Of a stretch of 64,000 nucleotides of DNA, positions 8,607 to 16,918 are shown in pieces. The stretch lies in assembly GCA_024637035.1 (NCBI GenBank), contig JAGXFW010000014.1, positions 62,001 to 126,000 of the forward strand, read 5' to 3'. The stretch is from Actinomycetes bacterium (lineage in GTDB: Bacteria; Actinomycetota; Thermoleophilia; RBG-16-64-13). Positions within the stretch are counted from its first letter, which is position 1. Every line of letters starts with the position of its first letter. The position numbers and the translations under genes are program-made. Below the pieces are notes generated by a model. That model did not search any database. It worked only from the letters and a program-made list of their open reading frames with translations, and was not told the origin of the DNA.

Positions 8607-9218
8607 CTCGAGTTCGGTCCACACCTCGTCGAGCGGCACTTCGAGTTCGGCGAGCAGCACGAGCAAATGGTAGAGAACGTCCCCCGCTTCGTACACGGTG
8701 TGGGGCACGTCGCCGGCAGCCGCGGCCTCGACTACTTCCCCGGCTTCCTCTTCGACCTTGGCCCCGATCGCGGACACTCCGCCCTCGAACAGGCGCGCGG
8801 TGTAAGACCCTTCCGGCGCCGATCGCCTCCGCTCGACGATCGTGCGATACAGGTCCGTCAGGGTGAGGAACAGCGGCCCGGTGTCGGGCGGCTCAGAGAG
8901 CGAGCCCGCGTCGAAGCACGAGCGCGTGCCGGTGTGGCAAGCAGGGCCGGTCTGTTCGACCAGCGCGAGAAGGGAGTCGCCGTCACAATCGTACCGCAGC
9001 GCGCGCACTCGCTGAACGTTCCCGGACGTCTCCCCTTTGTTCCACAAGCGACCGCGGGACCGGCTCCAGAACCACGTGTAGCCCGTCGCCATGGTCCTGT
9101 CGAGTGCCTCACGATCCATGTATGCGACCATGAGCACCTCGCCCGAAGTCCAGTCCTGAACCACGCACGGGATCAAGCCGTGATCGTCGAATCTCACCCC
9201 GTCGATACCGTCGGCCAC
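8592..9218 (-). CDS. hisIE: HisIE: phosphoribosyl-AMP cyclohydrolase / phosphoribosyl-ATP pyrophosphatase
   Basis: This 208-aa bifunctional enzyme carries out steps 2 and 3 of histidine synthesis. The N-terminal HisI part (to about residue 115) has [16 protein letters not shown] and the metal-binding [11 protein letters not shown] and [12 protein letters not shown]. The C-terminal HisE part has the MazG-like [12 protein letters not shown] and [13 protein letters not shown]. The stop lies 5 bp before the first trpG start. Histidine and tryptophan/folate genes in one unit suggest shared control, although no leader is visible. Confidence 0.95.
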   Translation of the reverse strand: MADGIDGVRFDDHGLIPCVVQDWTSGEVLMVAYMDREALDRTMATGYTWFWSRSRGRLWNKGETSGNVQRVRALRYDCDGDSLLALVEQTGPACHTGTRSCFDAGSLSEPPDTGPLFLTLTDLYRTIVERRRSAPEGSYTARLFEGGVSAIGAKVEEEAGEVVEAAAAGDVPHTVYEAGDVLYHLLVLLAELEVPLDEVWTELERRKG

Positions 9219-9222
9219 CCGA

Positions 9223-9705
9223 CTAGAGCCACTCGAGGATCACACCGAAGCCGTCGGTGACGGAGAGGCCCTCGTACTTCTCTGGACCCTGCAAGATGCT
9301 GATTCGAATCCGTTGGACTCGGCGGTGCTGGTCGAGCAACACCAAGGCAGTCTCCTCGAATTCGCCGGCGTACCTTTGCTGCTCGTCGAAATAGGGCTGA
9401 TCGGTGAGGTCGTAGGTGAGCACCACATCCTTGCCCTCGATCCTGACCTCCCTGAGCGCGTCAAGGTGAGTCGATCCCGCGAGGCTCGTCTCCAACGTTT
9501 CGGTGGACGGCATAGCTGAGAAAGCTTCCTGCCACACGACCCACGCGAACACGAGGACGACAACGAGTATCACGACGTTGACAATAGCGTGCGCCAGGCT
9601 GAATCGACGCCCTAGACCACCCTCCGCTTCACGCATGTCCTCGGACTCATCGTCGTCCGTTTCCACGCGAACCGCAGGCACCAGGCCCATCTCGGTTACG
9701 TCCAT
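9223..9705 (-). CDS. single-pass membrane protein of unknown function
   Basis: This 160-aa protein has an acidic N-terminal segment ([15 protein letters not shown]), one strong transmembrane helix (about residues 38-59: [21 protein letters not shown]) and a C-terminal domain of about 100 residues predicted to lie outside the membrane. I do not recognise the outer domain. It is packed tightly between the GNAT gene (7 bp upstream) and hisIE (4 bp downstream), so it is part of this leftward operon. Confidence 0.75.
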   Translation of the reverse strand: MDVTEMGLVPAVRVETDDDESEDMREAEGGLGRRFSLAHAIVNVVILVVVLVFAWVVWQEAFSAMPSTETLETSLAGSTHLDALREVRIEGKDVVLTYDLTDQPYFDEQQRYAGEFEETALVLLDQHRRVQRIRISILQGPEKYEGLSVTDGFGVILEWL

Positions 9706-9712
9706 GCTCGAA

Positions 9713-10282
9713 TCAGAACTCCTCCCAACGATCCCTCAACACCAAGAACAAGACCGCAACATCATGGTACTGATCATCGGCGGTCTTGAAGTAGTCCTTG
9801 AACACAGCTTCCTGCTTGAAGCCCACTTTTTCGAAAGCCCGTTGGGCGATGGCCGAACCGATCGGCACCTCCGCGCGCAGTTGCTCCATGCCTACCTTGT
9901 CCGCGATGGCGACCAACTCCTCGAGCATGATCAAACCGAGGCCACGGCCTCTGGCTTTCGCCCCGATGGCCACTCTCACCTCAGCCACGTGGCGCAGGCT
10001 GGTGCCCGGGTTCTCGTGAAGCGTGGCGTCTGCCACGATCTCGTCGTCCATCTGCGCCACCAGAGGGAAGATATGATCGAACCGGATGTCTTCGGTCCAT
10101 GAAGAGATGAGTGCGGAGTCGGTGACATCGTGCTTCAGGAGGCGGCGATCGGTCTCGGGTATGCTCGCGAACATGTCGACCAAGCGCTGCCCATCACCCT
10201 GGTCGAGAGGCCTGAGTACGACGAGGGTCCCGTCCTTGAGCTTGACTACTTTGCGGAACCGCTTGAGTTGCTCGAAGGGCAT
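9713..10282 (-). CDS. GNAT-family N-acetyltransferase
   Basis: This 189-aa protein has the Gcn5-related fold. The acetyl-CoA pyrophosphate loop is seen in ARGRGLGLIMLEELVAIA, followed by the strand and helix of QRAFEKVGFKQEAVFKDYF. The N-terminal KLKDGTLVVLRPL resembles the acetyltransferase domains attached to CoA-binding proteins. The substrate is unknown. It is the first gene of the leftward GNAT / membrane protein / hisIE / trpG run and is divergent from cinA. Confidence 0.88.
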   Translation of the reverse strand: MPFEQLKRFRKVVKLKDGTLVVLRPLDQGDGQRLVDMFASIPETDRRLLKHDVTDSALISSWTEDIRFDHIFPLVAQMDDEIVADATLHENPGTSLRHVAEVRVAIGAKARGRGLGLIMLEELVAIADKVGMEQLRAEVPIGSAIAQRAFEKVGFKQEAVFKDYFKTADDQYHDVAVLFLVLRDRWEEF

Positions 10283-10356
10283 CCTCGACCTCCCGCCGTC
10301 GACTGCCGTGACCGAAAAGGTATGATACAGCCGGTCATGCGGGATGGGAAGGTAGC

Positions 10357-11610
10357 GTGCAGGGCACAGCCGAACTCATATTCACGGGCGATGAACTCCT
10401 CCGGGGCGACACCGTCAACACGAACCAGGCGTTCCTGGGCGGCCGCCTGCTGGAACTTGGACTGTTCCCGACCCATGCCGTCTCCGTCACCGACGACCGT
10501 CGAGCGATAGCCCACGCTCTTGTGGCGGCGCTCCTCAGAAGCCCCGATGTGATCATCCTTTCGGGTGGCCTCGGACCGACCGAGGACGACCTCACCAGGG
10601 AGGGCGTCGCCGACGCCCTCGACCGTCCGCTCGAGCTGCGAGACGAACTGCTGACCCAGATAGCCGAGCGCTTCCGCAAGCTCGATATCTCCATGGGCGC
10701 GAGCAACAAGAAACAGGCATTGATCCCGCGCGACGCGACTGTGATCCCGCTGGTGGGAACGGCGCCCGGCTTCTGGCTGGACGAAGGGGGGACACTCGTC
10801 GCGGCTCTTCCCGGGGTGCCGCGGGAGCTCGAGCAGATGTGGGACGAGACGCTCCGCCCGACGCTGGTCGATCGTTTCGGCATCGTGGAGACCCTGCCGT
10901 CGGTGCGGCGTCTTCGCCTGCACGGCATCGGCGAATCCATGCTTGCCGACGTGCTTCAGGACATCCCATGGAGAGGCGCGGGAGTCGAGATCGGCACTCA
11001 GGCTTCCCTCGACGGCATCACTCTGACGTTCCGCGCTCAGCCCGATGAGGAATCCCGGGCACGGCTCGCGGAGCTCGAGGAGTTGGTCCGAGACATCCTC
11101 GGCACCAAGATCTACGGCTCGGAGGACGACACGCTCTCCGGCATGGTGGGCATGCTACTCCGCGATCGGAACATGACTATCGCGACCGCCGAGTCGTGCA
11201 CGGGTGGGCTCCTCGCAAAACGACTGACCGACCAACCCGGGAGCACCGACTATTTCGTGGGCGGCGTCGTCGCGTACTCCGACCGCCTGAAGGGCACCCT
11301 GCTGGGCGTATCGCCGGAGATCCTGCACAACCACGGCGCGGTGAGCGAGCAGACGGCTTCGGCCATGGCTTTGGGAGCACGCAGCCGGCTGCAGGCCGAC
11401 TGCGCCATAGCCACCACCGGCATCGCCGGCCCGGGGGGCGGCACGCCAGACAAACCGGTAGGTCTCGTGTACGTGGCCACGACCATCGGATCCGACGTAC
11501 GCGTGCGTCGCTTCAACCTCTTCAGATCGAGGGAAGAGGTGCGAGAGAGGGCAGCCTACGCGGCACTGGACGTGCTCCGGCGTCGGCTCCTCGACTCACT
11601 GGAGCACTGA
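10357..11610 (+). CDS. cinA: CinA: nicotinamide-nucleotide amidase / competence-damage protein
   Basis: This 417-aa protein has an N-terminal MoCF-type domain (ELLRGDTVNTNQAFLG, SGGLGPTEDDLTREG) and a C-terminal CinA/PncC deamidase domain (TAESCTGGLLAKRL, VAYSDRLK, TTGIAGPGGGTPDKPVG). Together these hydrolyse NMN in pyridine-nucleotide recycling. The GTG at 10357 follows GGGAAGG. It is divergent from the GNAT operon. Confidence 0.94.
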   Translation: MQGTAELIFTGDELLRGDTVNTNQAFLGGRLLELGLFPTHAVSVTDDRRAIAHALVAALLRSPDVIILSGGLGPTEDDLTREGVADALDRPLELRDELLTQIAERFRKLDISMGASNKKQALIPRDATVIPLVGTAPGFWLDEGGTLVAALPGVPRELEQMWDETLRPTLVDRFGIVETLPSVRRLRLHGIGESMLADVLQDIPWRGAGVEIGTQASLDGITLTFRAQPDEESRARLAELEELVRDILGTKIYGSEDDTLSGMVGMLLRDRNMTIATAESCTGGLLAKRLTDQPGSTDYFVGGVVAYSDRLKGTLLGVSPEILHNHGAVSEQTASAMALGARSRLQADCAIATTGIAGPGGGTPDKPVGLVYVATTIGSDVRVRRFNLFRSREEVRERAAYAALDVLRRRLLDSLEH

Positions 11611-11649
11611 AACCACCCCTGCGGGCGGCGAGGCCCTCCGACGCTTCCC

Positions 11650-12216
11650 CTAGGGAGTGCGAGGCTTGCAGATGATCTCGAGCACCTGGAGATCGAAGAA
11701 CGTCTGCGCGTGAGTCGGTTTGAGCACCAGCGCCGTATCGAGCCCATGCCCGGAGCCGCCGCACGCGATCAGCTCATCGTGGATGGAGACCAAGCCCGCA
11801 TCGGCCGCCATGAGGGACACCTCGATCGCGACCTTGGTGCCTTGCCCGAAGACCTTGAGTGTCTGGGCGATCAACTCCTCCACCTGCCAGGTCTCGAACT
11901 TCTTGCGCACCGATCGACCGACGCCGCCGAAGGCGTGGGTGGTCGTGAGGACGCGTGCACCCTGGGCCTCGAGTTCCGCGCGGACAGCTGGCGGCATCTC
12001 GAGCCTGCCAGGGCCGCTGAAGCCGGCGGAGTGGGTGACGACGATCACTTCCAGGCCCGCGAGCGCGGCAACGGCCTCACTCCCTGTGGGCCCGCCGGTG
12101 GAAGGCACCACCACCTGGGGAATGCGCAATTCGGCCGCTCGTGCCCGCACGAGCTCCAGTACTTGGGCGGTGTTGGCCGTGCCCCGATGGTCGAAATACG
12201 TTGTGGGACGATCCAC
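11650..12216 (-). CDS. pyruvate-kinase C-terminal-domain-like protein
   Basis: This 188-aa protein resembles the stand-alone pyruvate kinase alpha/beta C-terminal domain family, whose members lack the catalytic barrel and have no proven reaction. Seen features are the N-terminal FDHRGTANTAQVLELV, VVPSTGGPTGSEAVAAL, VVTHSAGFSGPG and a long terminal DTALVLKPTHAQTFFDL. I chose the GTG at 12216 because GAAGGGAG lies 6 bp before it. The open frame extends to 12267 without a better site. It is a single gene convergent with cinA. Confidence 0.75.
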   Translation of the reverse strand: MDRPTTYFDHRGTANTAQVLELVRARAAELRIPQVVVPSTGGPTGSEAVAALAGLEVIVVTHSAGFSGPGRLEMPPAVRAELEAQGARVLTTTHAFGGVGRSVRKKFETWQVEELIAQTLKVFGQGTKVAIEVSLMAADAGLVSIHDELIACGGSGHGLDTALVLKPTHAQTFFDLQVLEIICKPRTP

Positions 12217-12369
12217 GGACTGCTCCCTTCGAAGTGACGACCCCCAGCTCTTCTGAGAAGGGTTCACCCCCAGTATAGTGGGTGCCGCGCGACACGAGAA
12301 CGGCGCCCACGGAGTGGTCCGCAGCTCCCCGTCAGGGACATGCGGACAGTCAGAAGGAGGAACATCACC
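12217..12369. promoter_or_regulatory. divergent promoter region (pyruvate-kinase-like gene / ABC operon)
   Basis: These 153 bp hold a dyad CACCC...GGGTG around a TATAGT box (about 12266-12284), which could serve as a -10 element and operator. No strong -35 is visible. A good AGAAGGAGG Shine-Dalgarno for the next gene lies at about 12353-12361. Confidence 0.35.
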
Positions 12370-12612
12370 TTGAACAGAGACATCTTGATATTCGTCGCGG
12401 TCGTAGCGCCCCTCGCGATCCTACAGCTAGGCCTGCTTGCCTGGGCGCTCATCGACATCATCAAGCGCGAGCGCGTCAAAGGGGGCAACAAGTTGGTGTG
12501 TGTCCTCGTGATCCTCTTGGTAAGTACCCTCGGCCCCATCGCGTACCTGATCTGGGGTCGCGAGGAACCGAGCGTCGTCGACCCGGTGGAAGACCGTCCA
12601 CCGTACGCCTGA
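12370..12612 (+). CDS. YxlE-like PLD-nuclease N-terminal (PLDc_N) membrane protein
   Basis: This 80-aa protein has two transmembrane helices and the PLDc_N signature: LLAWALIDIIKRERVKGGNKLV, then STLGPIAYLIWGREE. I chose the TTG at 12370 because AGAAGGAGG precedes it by 9 bp. The in-frame ATG at 12340 has no such site. It lies 3 bp before an ABC ATPase gene, and a permease follows. Bacillus subtilis yxlE-yxlF-yxlG shows the same order, so it is probably a helper of that transporter. Confidence 0.8.
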   Translation: MNRDILIFVAVVAPLAILQLGLLAWALIDIIKRERVKGGNKLVCVLVILLVSTLGPIAYLIWGREEPSVVDPVEDRPPYA

Positions 12613-12615
12613 CGC

Positions 12616-13644
12616 ATGAATCGAAGCGAGGTCACAACAGCAGCCATCGAGTCTCACGGACTCGCACGGGACTTTCGGCATACGCGCGCCGTCGACGATC
12701 TGAACCTCCACGTGCCCAAGGGTGAGATCTACGGGTTCCTTGGCCCGAACGGCGCCGGCAAGACCACTACCCTGAAGATCCTCGCCGGTCTCATCTCCCC
12801 CACCGCCGGCAAGGCCATCGTGGCCAGTGAGGAGATCCGACCTGGTACGTCCAGCCTCGATCTCCGGCGTCGCGTGGGCTTCCTCGAAGAAGAGCCGCGC
12901 TTCTATCCGTGGATGGGCGCTCGAGAATCGCTCGTCTTCGTTGGGCGGCTGTTCGGCCTCGAGCCACAGGTGGCGGCGGTGAGAGCCGACGGACTCCTGG
13001 AGGCGGTCGGTCTCGCCGACCGCTCGGGCCACAAGATCAAAGGATTCTCTCGCGGGATGCGGCAACGGCTCGGTATCGCCCAGGCGCTCGTCGGGGATCC
13101 TGAGGTGCTGCTGCTGGACGAGCCCGCTTCCGCGCTAGACCCAATCGGTCGCAAGGAGATCCTCGGTCTCATCGCGTCGCTTCGTGGGCAGGCCACCATC
13201 GTCATGTCTTCCCACGTGCTCGACGACGTGCAGCGTGTCGCGGGTTGGGTGGGCGTGATCCGGCGAGGCCGGCTTCTCACCCAAGGACCGCTCTCGACAC
13301 TGCTCGGTCGGTTCACCAGGCCCGCATATCGACTGGATATCGGCGGTCCGGCTGAGCGGTCGCGGGTGTCACGCGCACTCGCGGCCGAGTCTTGGTGCGT
13401 CGAGGTACTCGAGGAGGGGAGCGGGCTGAAGATCGTGGTAGAGGATCAGATGATCGCTGAGTCGCGCATGCCCTCGTTGCTCGCTGAATCTGCCGCTCCG
13501 CTTCAGGGTTTCCGCGCGGTCACACCGACACTGGAAGACGTGTTCCTGCAACTGATCGGCGACGAAGACGCACGTGCGACGCGGGAGTCCGCCACGAGAA
13601 CCGCGGAACGGGGCGCGAGAAGCGCGGAACGGGGCGCGAGATGA
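12616..13644 (+). CDS. ABC transporter ATP-binding protein (YxlF-like)
   Basis: This 342-aa ATPase has Walker A GPNGAGKTTT, signature FSRGMRQRL, Walker B LLLDEPASALDP and an H-loop in MSSHVLDDV. A C-terminal extension of about 100 residues follows, as in Gram-positive antibiotic/bacteriocin exporters of the CcmA type. The last residues, TRTAERGARSAERGAR, come from a 21-bp tandem duplication that also contains the start region of the next gene. It overlaps the permease gene by 4 bp (ATGA). Confidence 0.92.
   Translation: MNRSEVTTAAIESHGLARDFRHTRAVDDLNLHVPKGEIYGFLGPNGAGKTTTLKILAGLISPTAGKAIVASEEIRPGTSSLDLRRRVGFLEEEPRFYPWMGARESLVFVGRLFGLEPQVAAVRADGLLEAVGLADRSGHKIKGFSRGMRQRLGIAQALVGDPEVLLLDEPASALDPIGRKEILGLIASLRGQATIVMSSHVLDDVQRVAGWVGVIRRGRLLTQGPLSTLLGRFTRPAYRLDIGGPAERSRVSRALAAESWCVEVLEEGSGLKIVVEDQMIAESRMPSLLAESAAPLQGFRAVTPTLEDVFLQLIGDEDARATRESATRTAERGARSAERGAR
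13603..13641. repeat. 21-bp tandem duplication at the ABC ATPase/permease junction
   Basis: The segment beginning GCGGAACGGGGCGCGAGA at 13603 recurs at 13624, in frame. It adds a repeated ERGAR motif to the ATPase C-terminus and places the second copy against the permease ATG. Confidence 0.85.
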
Positions 13645-14414
13645 GGGCACTTCTCGGCAAAGAGATCCGTGAACTCGTCAAGACCTCCCGACTGGTGATC
13701 CTGCCCGTGGTCTTCGTGATCCTCGGTATCACCGGGCCCGCCGTGATCCGCCTCCTCCCCCTTATCCTCGAGAACGCCCAGACCGACGGCATCGACCTGA
13801 CCCTTCCGGACTTCGGTCCGGCGGACGCGTTCGCCAGCTTCTTGGAGATGGTGCGCCAGATGGGCATGCTTGCGGTGATACTCCTGTTCATGGGTATCGT
13901 GGCGGGAGAACGGAAGAACGGGATGCTCGCCAGCCTGTTCGTGAAGCCCGTCTCGCGATCACACTACGTGTTCGTCCGCTGGACGGTGAACGGAGCCTAC
14001 GTGCTGGCGTCGTTCTTCATCGGCAGCGCGGTCGCCCTCGCCTATACGTTCCTGCTGTTCGCCTCCATCGACGTGGGCACCGTGGCTCTTGTCACGCTGC
14101 TGTACGCGAGCTACGTGTTGCTGGTGTTCTCGTGGACGATGTTCTTCTCTTCGCTCTTGCCCCACCCGGCGGCCGCGGGCGGGCTCAGCCTGGCGCCGCT
14201 GTTCGTGCTGCCGGCTCTGGGGATCCTCTGGGGGCCGCTCGGCGACTACGGACCCTACGGCGCCGTGGCCGGCGCCTCCGCGGCTATCGGGGCGGTTGGC
14301 ATCCCCGCCGAGGCGCTGGGAAGTGCACCCTGGTTCAGCGCGGCGCTGAACCTGGTGCTGGGCGTGGCATTGGCTGCGGGTACCTATCTGCGCCTCCGCC
14401 GGATGGAACTCTGA
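13641..14414 (+). CDS. ABC-2 type permease (YxlG-like)
   Basis: This 257-aa membrane protein has six predicted helices. It starts with the typical cytoplasmic lead MRALLGKEIRELVKTSRLV, and GERKNGMLASLFVKPVSRSHYVFVRW is the conserved ABC-2 region. It is the transmembrane partner of the preceding ATPase. The substrate is unknown; by analogy with yxlEFG it may export a peptide or confer tolerance. No sigma-Y-like or anti-sigma gene is present here, unlike in Bacillus. Confidence 0.88.
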   Translation: MRALLGKEIRELVKTSRLVILPVVFVILGITGPAVIRLLPLILENAQTDGIDLTLPDFGPADAFASFLEMVRQMGMLAVILLFMGIVAGERKNGMLASLFVKPVSRSHYVFVRWTVNGAYVLASFFIGSAVALAYTFLLFASIDVGTVALVTLLYASYVLLVFSWTMFFSSLLPHPAAAGGLSLAPLFVLPALGILWGPLGDYGPYGAVAGASAAIGAVGIPAEALGSAPWFSAALNLVLGVALAAGTYLRLRRMEL

Positions 14415-14480
14415 CAGAAGCGCCTATTCCACGCTCGCCGTCACCTGAAGGGGGCGGCGCGCGATGACGCCAAGACCGCG

Positions 14481-15512
14481 CTACGACCCTATCCCTACCT
14501 TGTTGAGCAGCCCCTCGGCCAATCTCGCCCCATGGGCGGGAACTGCCTCGAAACGCCGCTCCCACGACCCATCGGGTGCCCACGCGCGCACGAGTACGTG
14601 CCCGCGTTCGCGCGATTGACCATAGCGGGCCACGAGGGCGGCAGCCTCACCCAACGTGATGTCGTCGGCCGGACCGAGCGCCATGACGCCCGCTACCGGC
14701 CCGACCGCGTCCACAGCTTCTACCAGCGCGACCAAGGCGTGGCTCAAGTTCAGCAGCCGCCGGTTCTCCAGATCGTCGCGGGGTACGATCACCCACTGCC
14801 CGACGGACGAGCGGAAATGCCTACCCGCCTTGAGCAAGGTGACCTGGGGCATGGTCACGTCGGGGAACTCCTCCAGCAATTCCGTCAGGCGCGAAGCGAA
14901 ACCGGGGTCGGTGAGAAGGCAGCCGCCGGCCGGGCACGGATAGTCGTTGATGCCCATGTCGTGCGCCATGGCCATCTGTTCCTTGCGTCCGCGGCCGCTG
15001 AGGGCAAGCAGTTTCTCCCGATCCACGACTCCCTGCAACTCGGGCTCCGTCGGTGGGAAGTGCTGAGCCGAGAGCGGCCGAAGCACCTTCCCGGTCAGAC
15101 CGGATTCAGCCTCGATGATGTCCATCGCGCTTCGGCGCTGCGACATGGGGCGCTGGCCCACCACCTCACCCGTGAAGATGAACGTCGCGCCGATCTCCTC
15201 CATGTGCTGTGCCGCACGGCGAAAGCTGAGGATACGGCAGTCAAGACAGGGGTTCAGACCGCGCCCGTGCCCATGTTTCGGGTTGCGTACGGCCTCGAGC
15301 AATGCGTGCGAGTTGTTCACCACCTTCAGAGGGACCCCGAGATCGGCGGCGGCCGAACGAGCCTCTGAGCGGCACCCTTGCGAGGTACACGTGCAGAAGG
15401 GGGTGACGAAGTTGATCGCCGTGATCTCGATGTCTTGGTCGACCATCATCTTGACGGCCAGCCTGCTGTCGAGTCCCCCGGAAAGAAGTGCTACCGCCTT
15501 GCCTCGTGCCAT
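14481..15512 (-). CDS. PP-loop ATP pyrophosphatase, ThiI/thiouridylase-like
   Basis: This 343-aa protein has an N-terminal adenine-nucleotide alpha-hydrolase domain with the PP-loop ALLSGGLDSRLA. Cysteine motifs follow: FCTCTSQGC, NPCLDC and YPCPAGGCLLTD. This is the arrangement of the ThiI-like/DUF814-type proteins often labelled tRNA thiolation enzymes. The C-terminal half lacks a THUMP domain. I chose the ATG at 15512 because AAGGAG precedes it. A DUF523 gene ends 2 bp upstream, and these two families often occur together in sulfur chemistry. The precise substrate is not known. Confidence 0.8.
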   Translation of the reverse strand: MARGKAVALLSGGLDSRLAVKMMVDQDIEITAINFVTPFCTCTSQGCRSEARSAAADLGVPLKVVNNSHALLEAVRNPKHGHGRGLNPCLDCRILSFRRAAQHMEEIGATFIFTGEVVGQRPMSQRRSAMDIIEAESGLTGKVLRPLSAQHFPPTEPELQGVVDREKLLALSGRGRKEQMAMAHDMGINDYPCPAGGCLLTDPGFASRLTELLEEFPDVTMPQVTLLKAGRHFRSSVGQWVIVPRDDLENRRLLNLSHALVALVEAVDAVGPVAGVMALGPADDITLGEAAALVARYGQSRERGHVLVRAWAPDGSWERRFEAVPAHGARLAEGLLNKVGIGS

Positions 15513-15514
15513 GT

Positions 15515-16099
15515 TCAAGCGTCTCCTTGAGCCGGTGTCTCGTCGGATCCCGCCAGGATCGTACGATGACCGGCGCGAATATCGTCCTCGTTCAACACAC
15601 GCACGCCTTCCCACTCGAGGAGAGCGGCGGTCACGCCGGAACCAGGACGCAGTGTGCCGGTGAATGTGCCGTCGTACATCTCTCCACAACCGCATGATGG
15701 GCTGCGGGCTTTCAGCACCGCCACCTTCGCGCCCACGAGCCGCGCGATGTCGGCCACCGCACGCGCCCCACGCTCGAACTCGACCGTCACATCACGTCCG
15801 TCCCTTGTGGCGACCGTCAAGCCCGACGAGGCGGTATCACCGGTCGCTGTGCCACCGTTGCTCGCGGCGTCGTCGACGGTCGCGGCGTCTCCGACGGTCC
15901 CGACCTTGTCGAACTGTATCTCGGCGGGCGCCCTCGGCGTCGACAGCCCGCCAAGCTGCTCGGGGCAGACCGGGATCAAGGTGTGCGAATCCGCGAGGGC
16001 GAGCACCGCGCCGACCCGGCGGCATCCCCCGTCGAACCGCACGGGCAGACCCACCAAGCAGGCGCTGACGAGGACGGGAGGCTTCGTGCCCCCGCTCAC
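15515..16099 (-). CDS. DUF523 family cysteine-rich protein with low-complexity insert
   Basis: This 194-aa protein has the DUF523 core: VSACLVGLPVRFDGG, IPVCPEQLGGLSTPR and VLKARSPSCGCGEMYDGTF. The conserved cysteines suggest metal or sulfur binding, but no function is proven. The GTG at 16099 overlaps the stop of the upstream gene (GTGA). An unusual Ala/Thr/Asp/Gly-rich insert of about 25 residues sits between EIQFDKVG and LTVATRDGRDV, where other members have only a short loop. Confidence 0.82.
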   Translation of the reverse strand: MSGGTKPPVLVSACLVGLPVRFDGGCRRVGAVLALADSHTLIPVCPEQLGGLSTPRAPAEIQFDKVGTVGDAATVDDAASNGGTATGDTASSGLTVATRDGRDVTVEFERGARAVADIARLVGAKVAVLKARSPSCGCGEMYDGTFTGTLRPGSGVTAALLEWEGVRVLNEDDIRAGHRTILAGSDETPAQGDA

Positions 16100-16356
16100 C
16101 CGAGCGGCGAAGCCTCGTCCGATCCGGGCTGCTCCTCGCGCTCCTCGAGGACCCGCAAGATGTCCTGGAGCTCGACGACCTTGCCGCTGAGAGAGGAAAG
16201 CTCGTGGGCCAGCCGCTCGCCGGCCTGCCCGATCTTCTCGCCCGCTTCGTGGTCGATCGAGTCCTCTTGCAGGATCTCTTCTATCTCGTCGAGGTAGAAG
16301 AAAGCCTCGTCGAGCTTGAGCTTGACCTTGTCGAGGTTGCCGATGATGCGTTCCAC
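16096..16356 (-). CDS. small coiled-coil protein of unknown function
   Basis: This 86-aa acidic protein is nearly all helix with heptad-like leucine spacing (LDKVKLKLDEAFFYLDEIEEILQE, LSSLSGKVVELQDILRVLEE). It has no cysteines, membrane helices or recognised domain. It heads the leftward DUF523 / PP-loop operon, coupled by a 4-bp overlap. It may be a scaffold or partner, but this is inference. Confidence 0.65.
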   Translation of the reverse strand: MERIIGNLDKVKLKLDEAFFYLDEIEEILQEDSIDHEAGEKIGQAGERLAHELSSLSGKVVELQDILRVLEEREEQPGSDEASPLG

Positions 16357-16501
16357 GATACCTCTCTCCGCGTCGTCGACCGTGGTTCTCTTTTCTACCG
16401 CAAGAGGTTACCATCCTACACGAGGGAACGCCGCGGAGCGCCCCTCCCCGCAGATCCGACCCGCGCAGCGGCGCAGGCGACCGACCTCACGGAGGACGAT
16501 C

Positions 16502-16918
16502 TTGGAGAGTAAGCCCCAACGCCCGCCCCTCACCCATCGCACCCGAATGATCCTCTGGGTGGCGATCGGGCTCGTGCCCGTGATCCTGTACCCGATTCTC
16601 GCCGCCATACTGTCTTCCCGGGGCTACGAGGGGCAGACGCCGTACTCCGATTCCCTGATCGGCGCGTTCATCGCCTTGGGTCTGATCGTGTTCTTCTTCG
16701 GCCGGGGGGTCGCCCGCAGGGCCGATCCGCAGGGGAACGACACGGCGTTCATAATCGGCCTCGCTCTCGCAGAGGCGATCGGCATCGAGGGTTTCGTCCT
16801 GTGGCTCATGATCACGTGGAACTGGGGTTTCTGGGCGATGATGGTCCTCTCACTCGTCGCTGCCTTGACGCTGCGTCCCAAGAACAGCGCGGCCGGAACG
16901 CAGCCCCTCGAGTCGTAA
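16502..16918 (+). CDS. small four-helix membrane protein, unknown function
   Basis: This 138-aa protein has four hydrophobic segments (about residues 17-37, 53-68, 81-103 and 108-122) and short charged tails. The TTG at 16502 was chosen for the GGAGG Shine-Dalgarno 6 bp before it. The open frame back to 16316 has none. It ends in TAATG, overlapping the next start by 1 bp, so it is co-translated with the hydrolase. Confidence 0.65.
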   Translation: MESKPQRPPLTHRTRMILWVAIGLVPVILYPILAAILSSRGYEGQTPYSDSLIGAFIALGLIVFFFGRGVARRADPQGNDTAFIIGLALAEAIGIEGFVLWLMITWNWGFWAMMVLSLVAALTLRPKNSAAGTQPLES

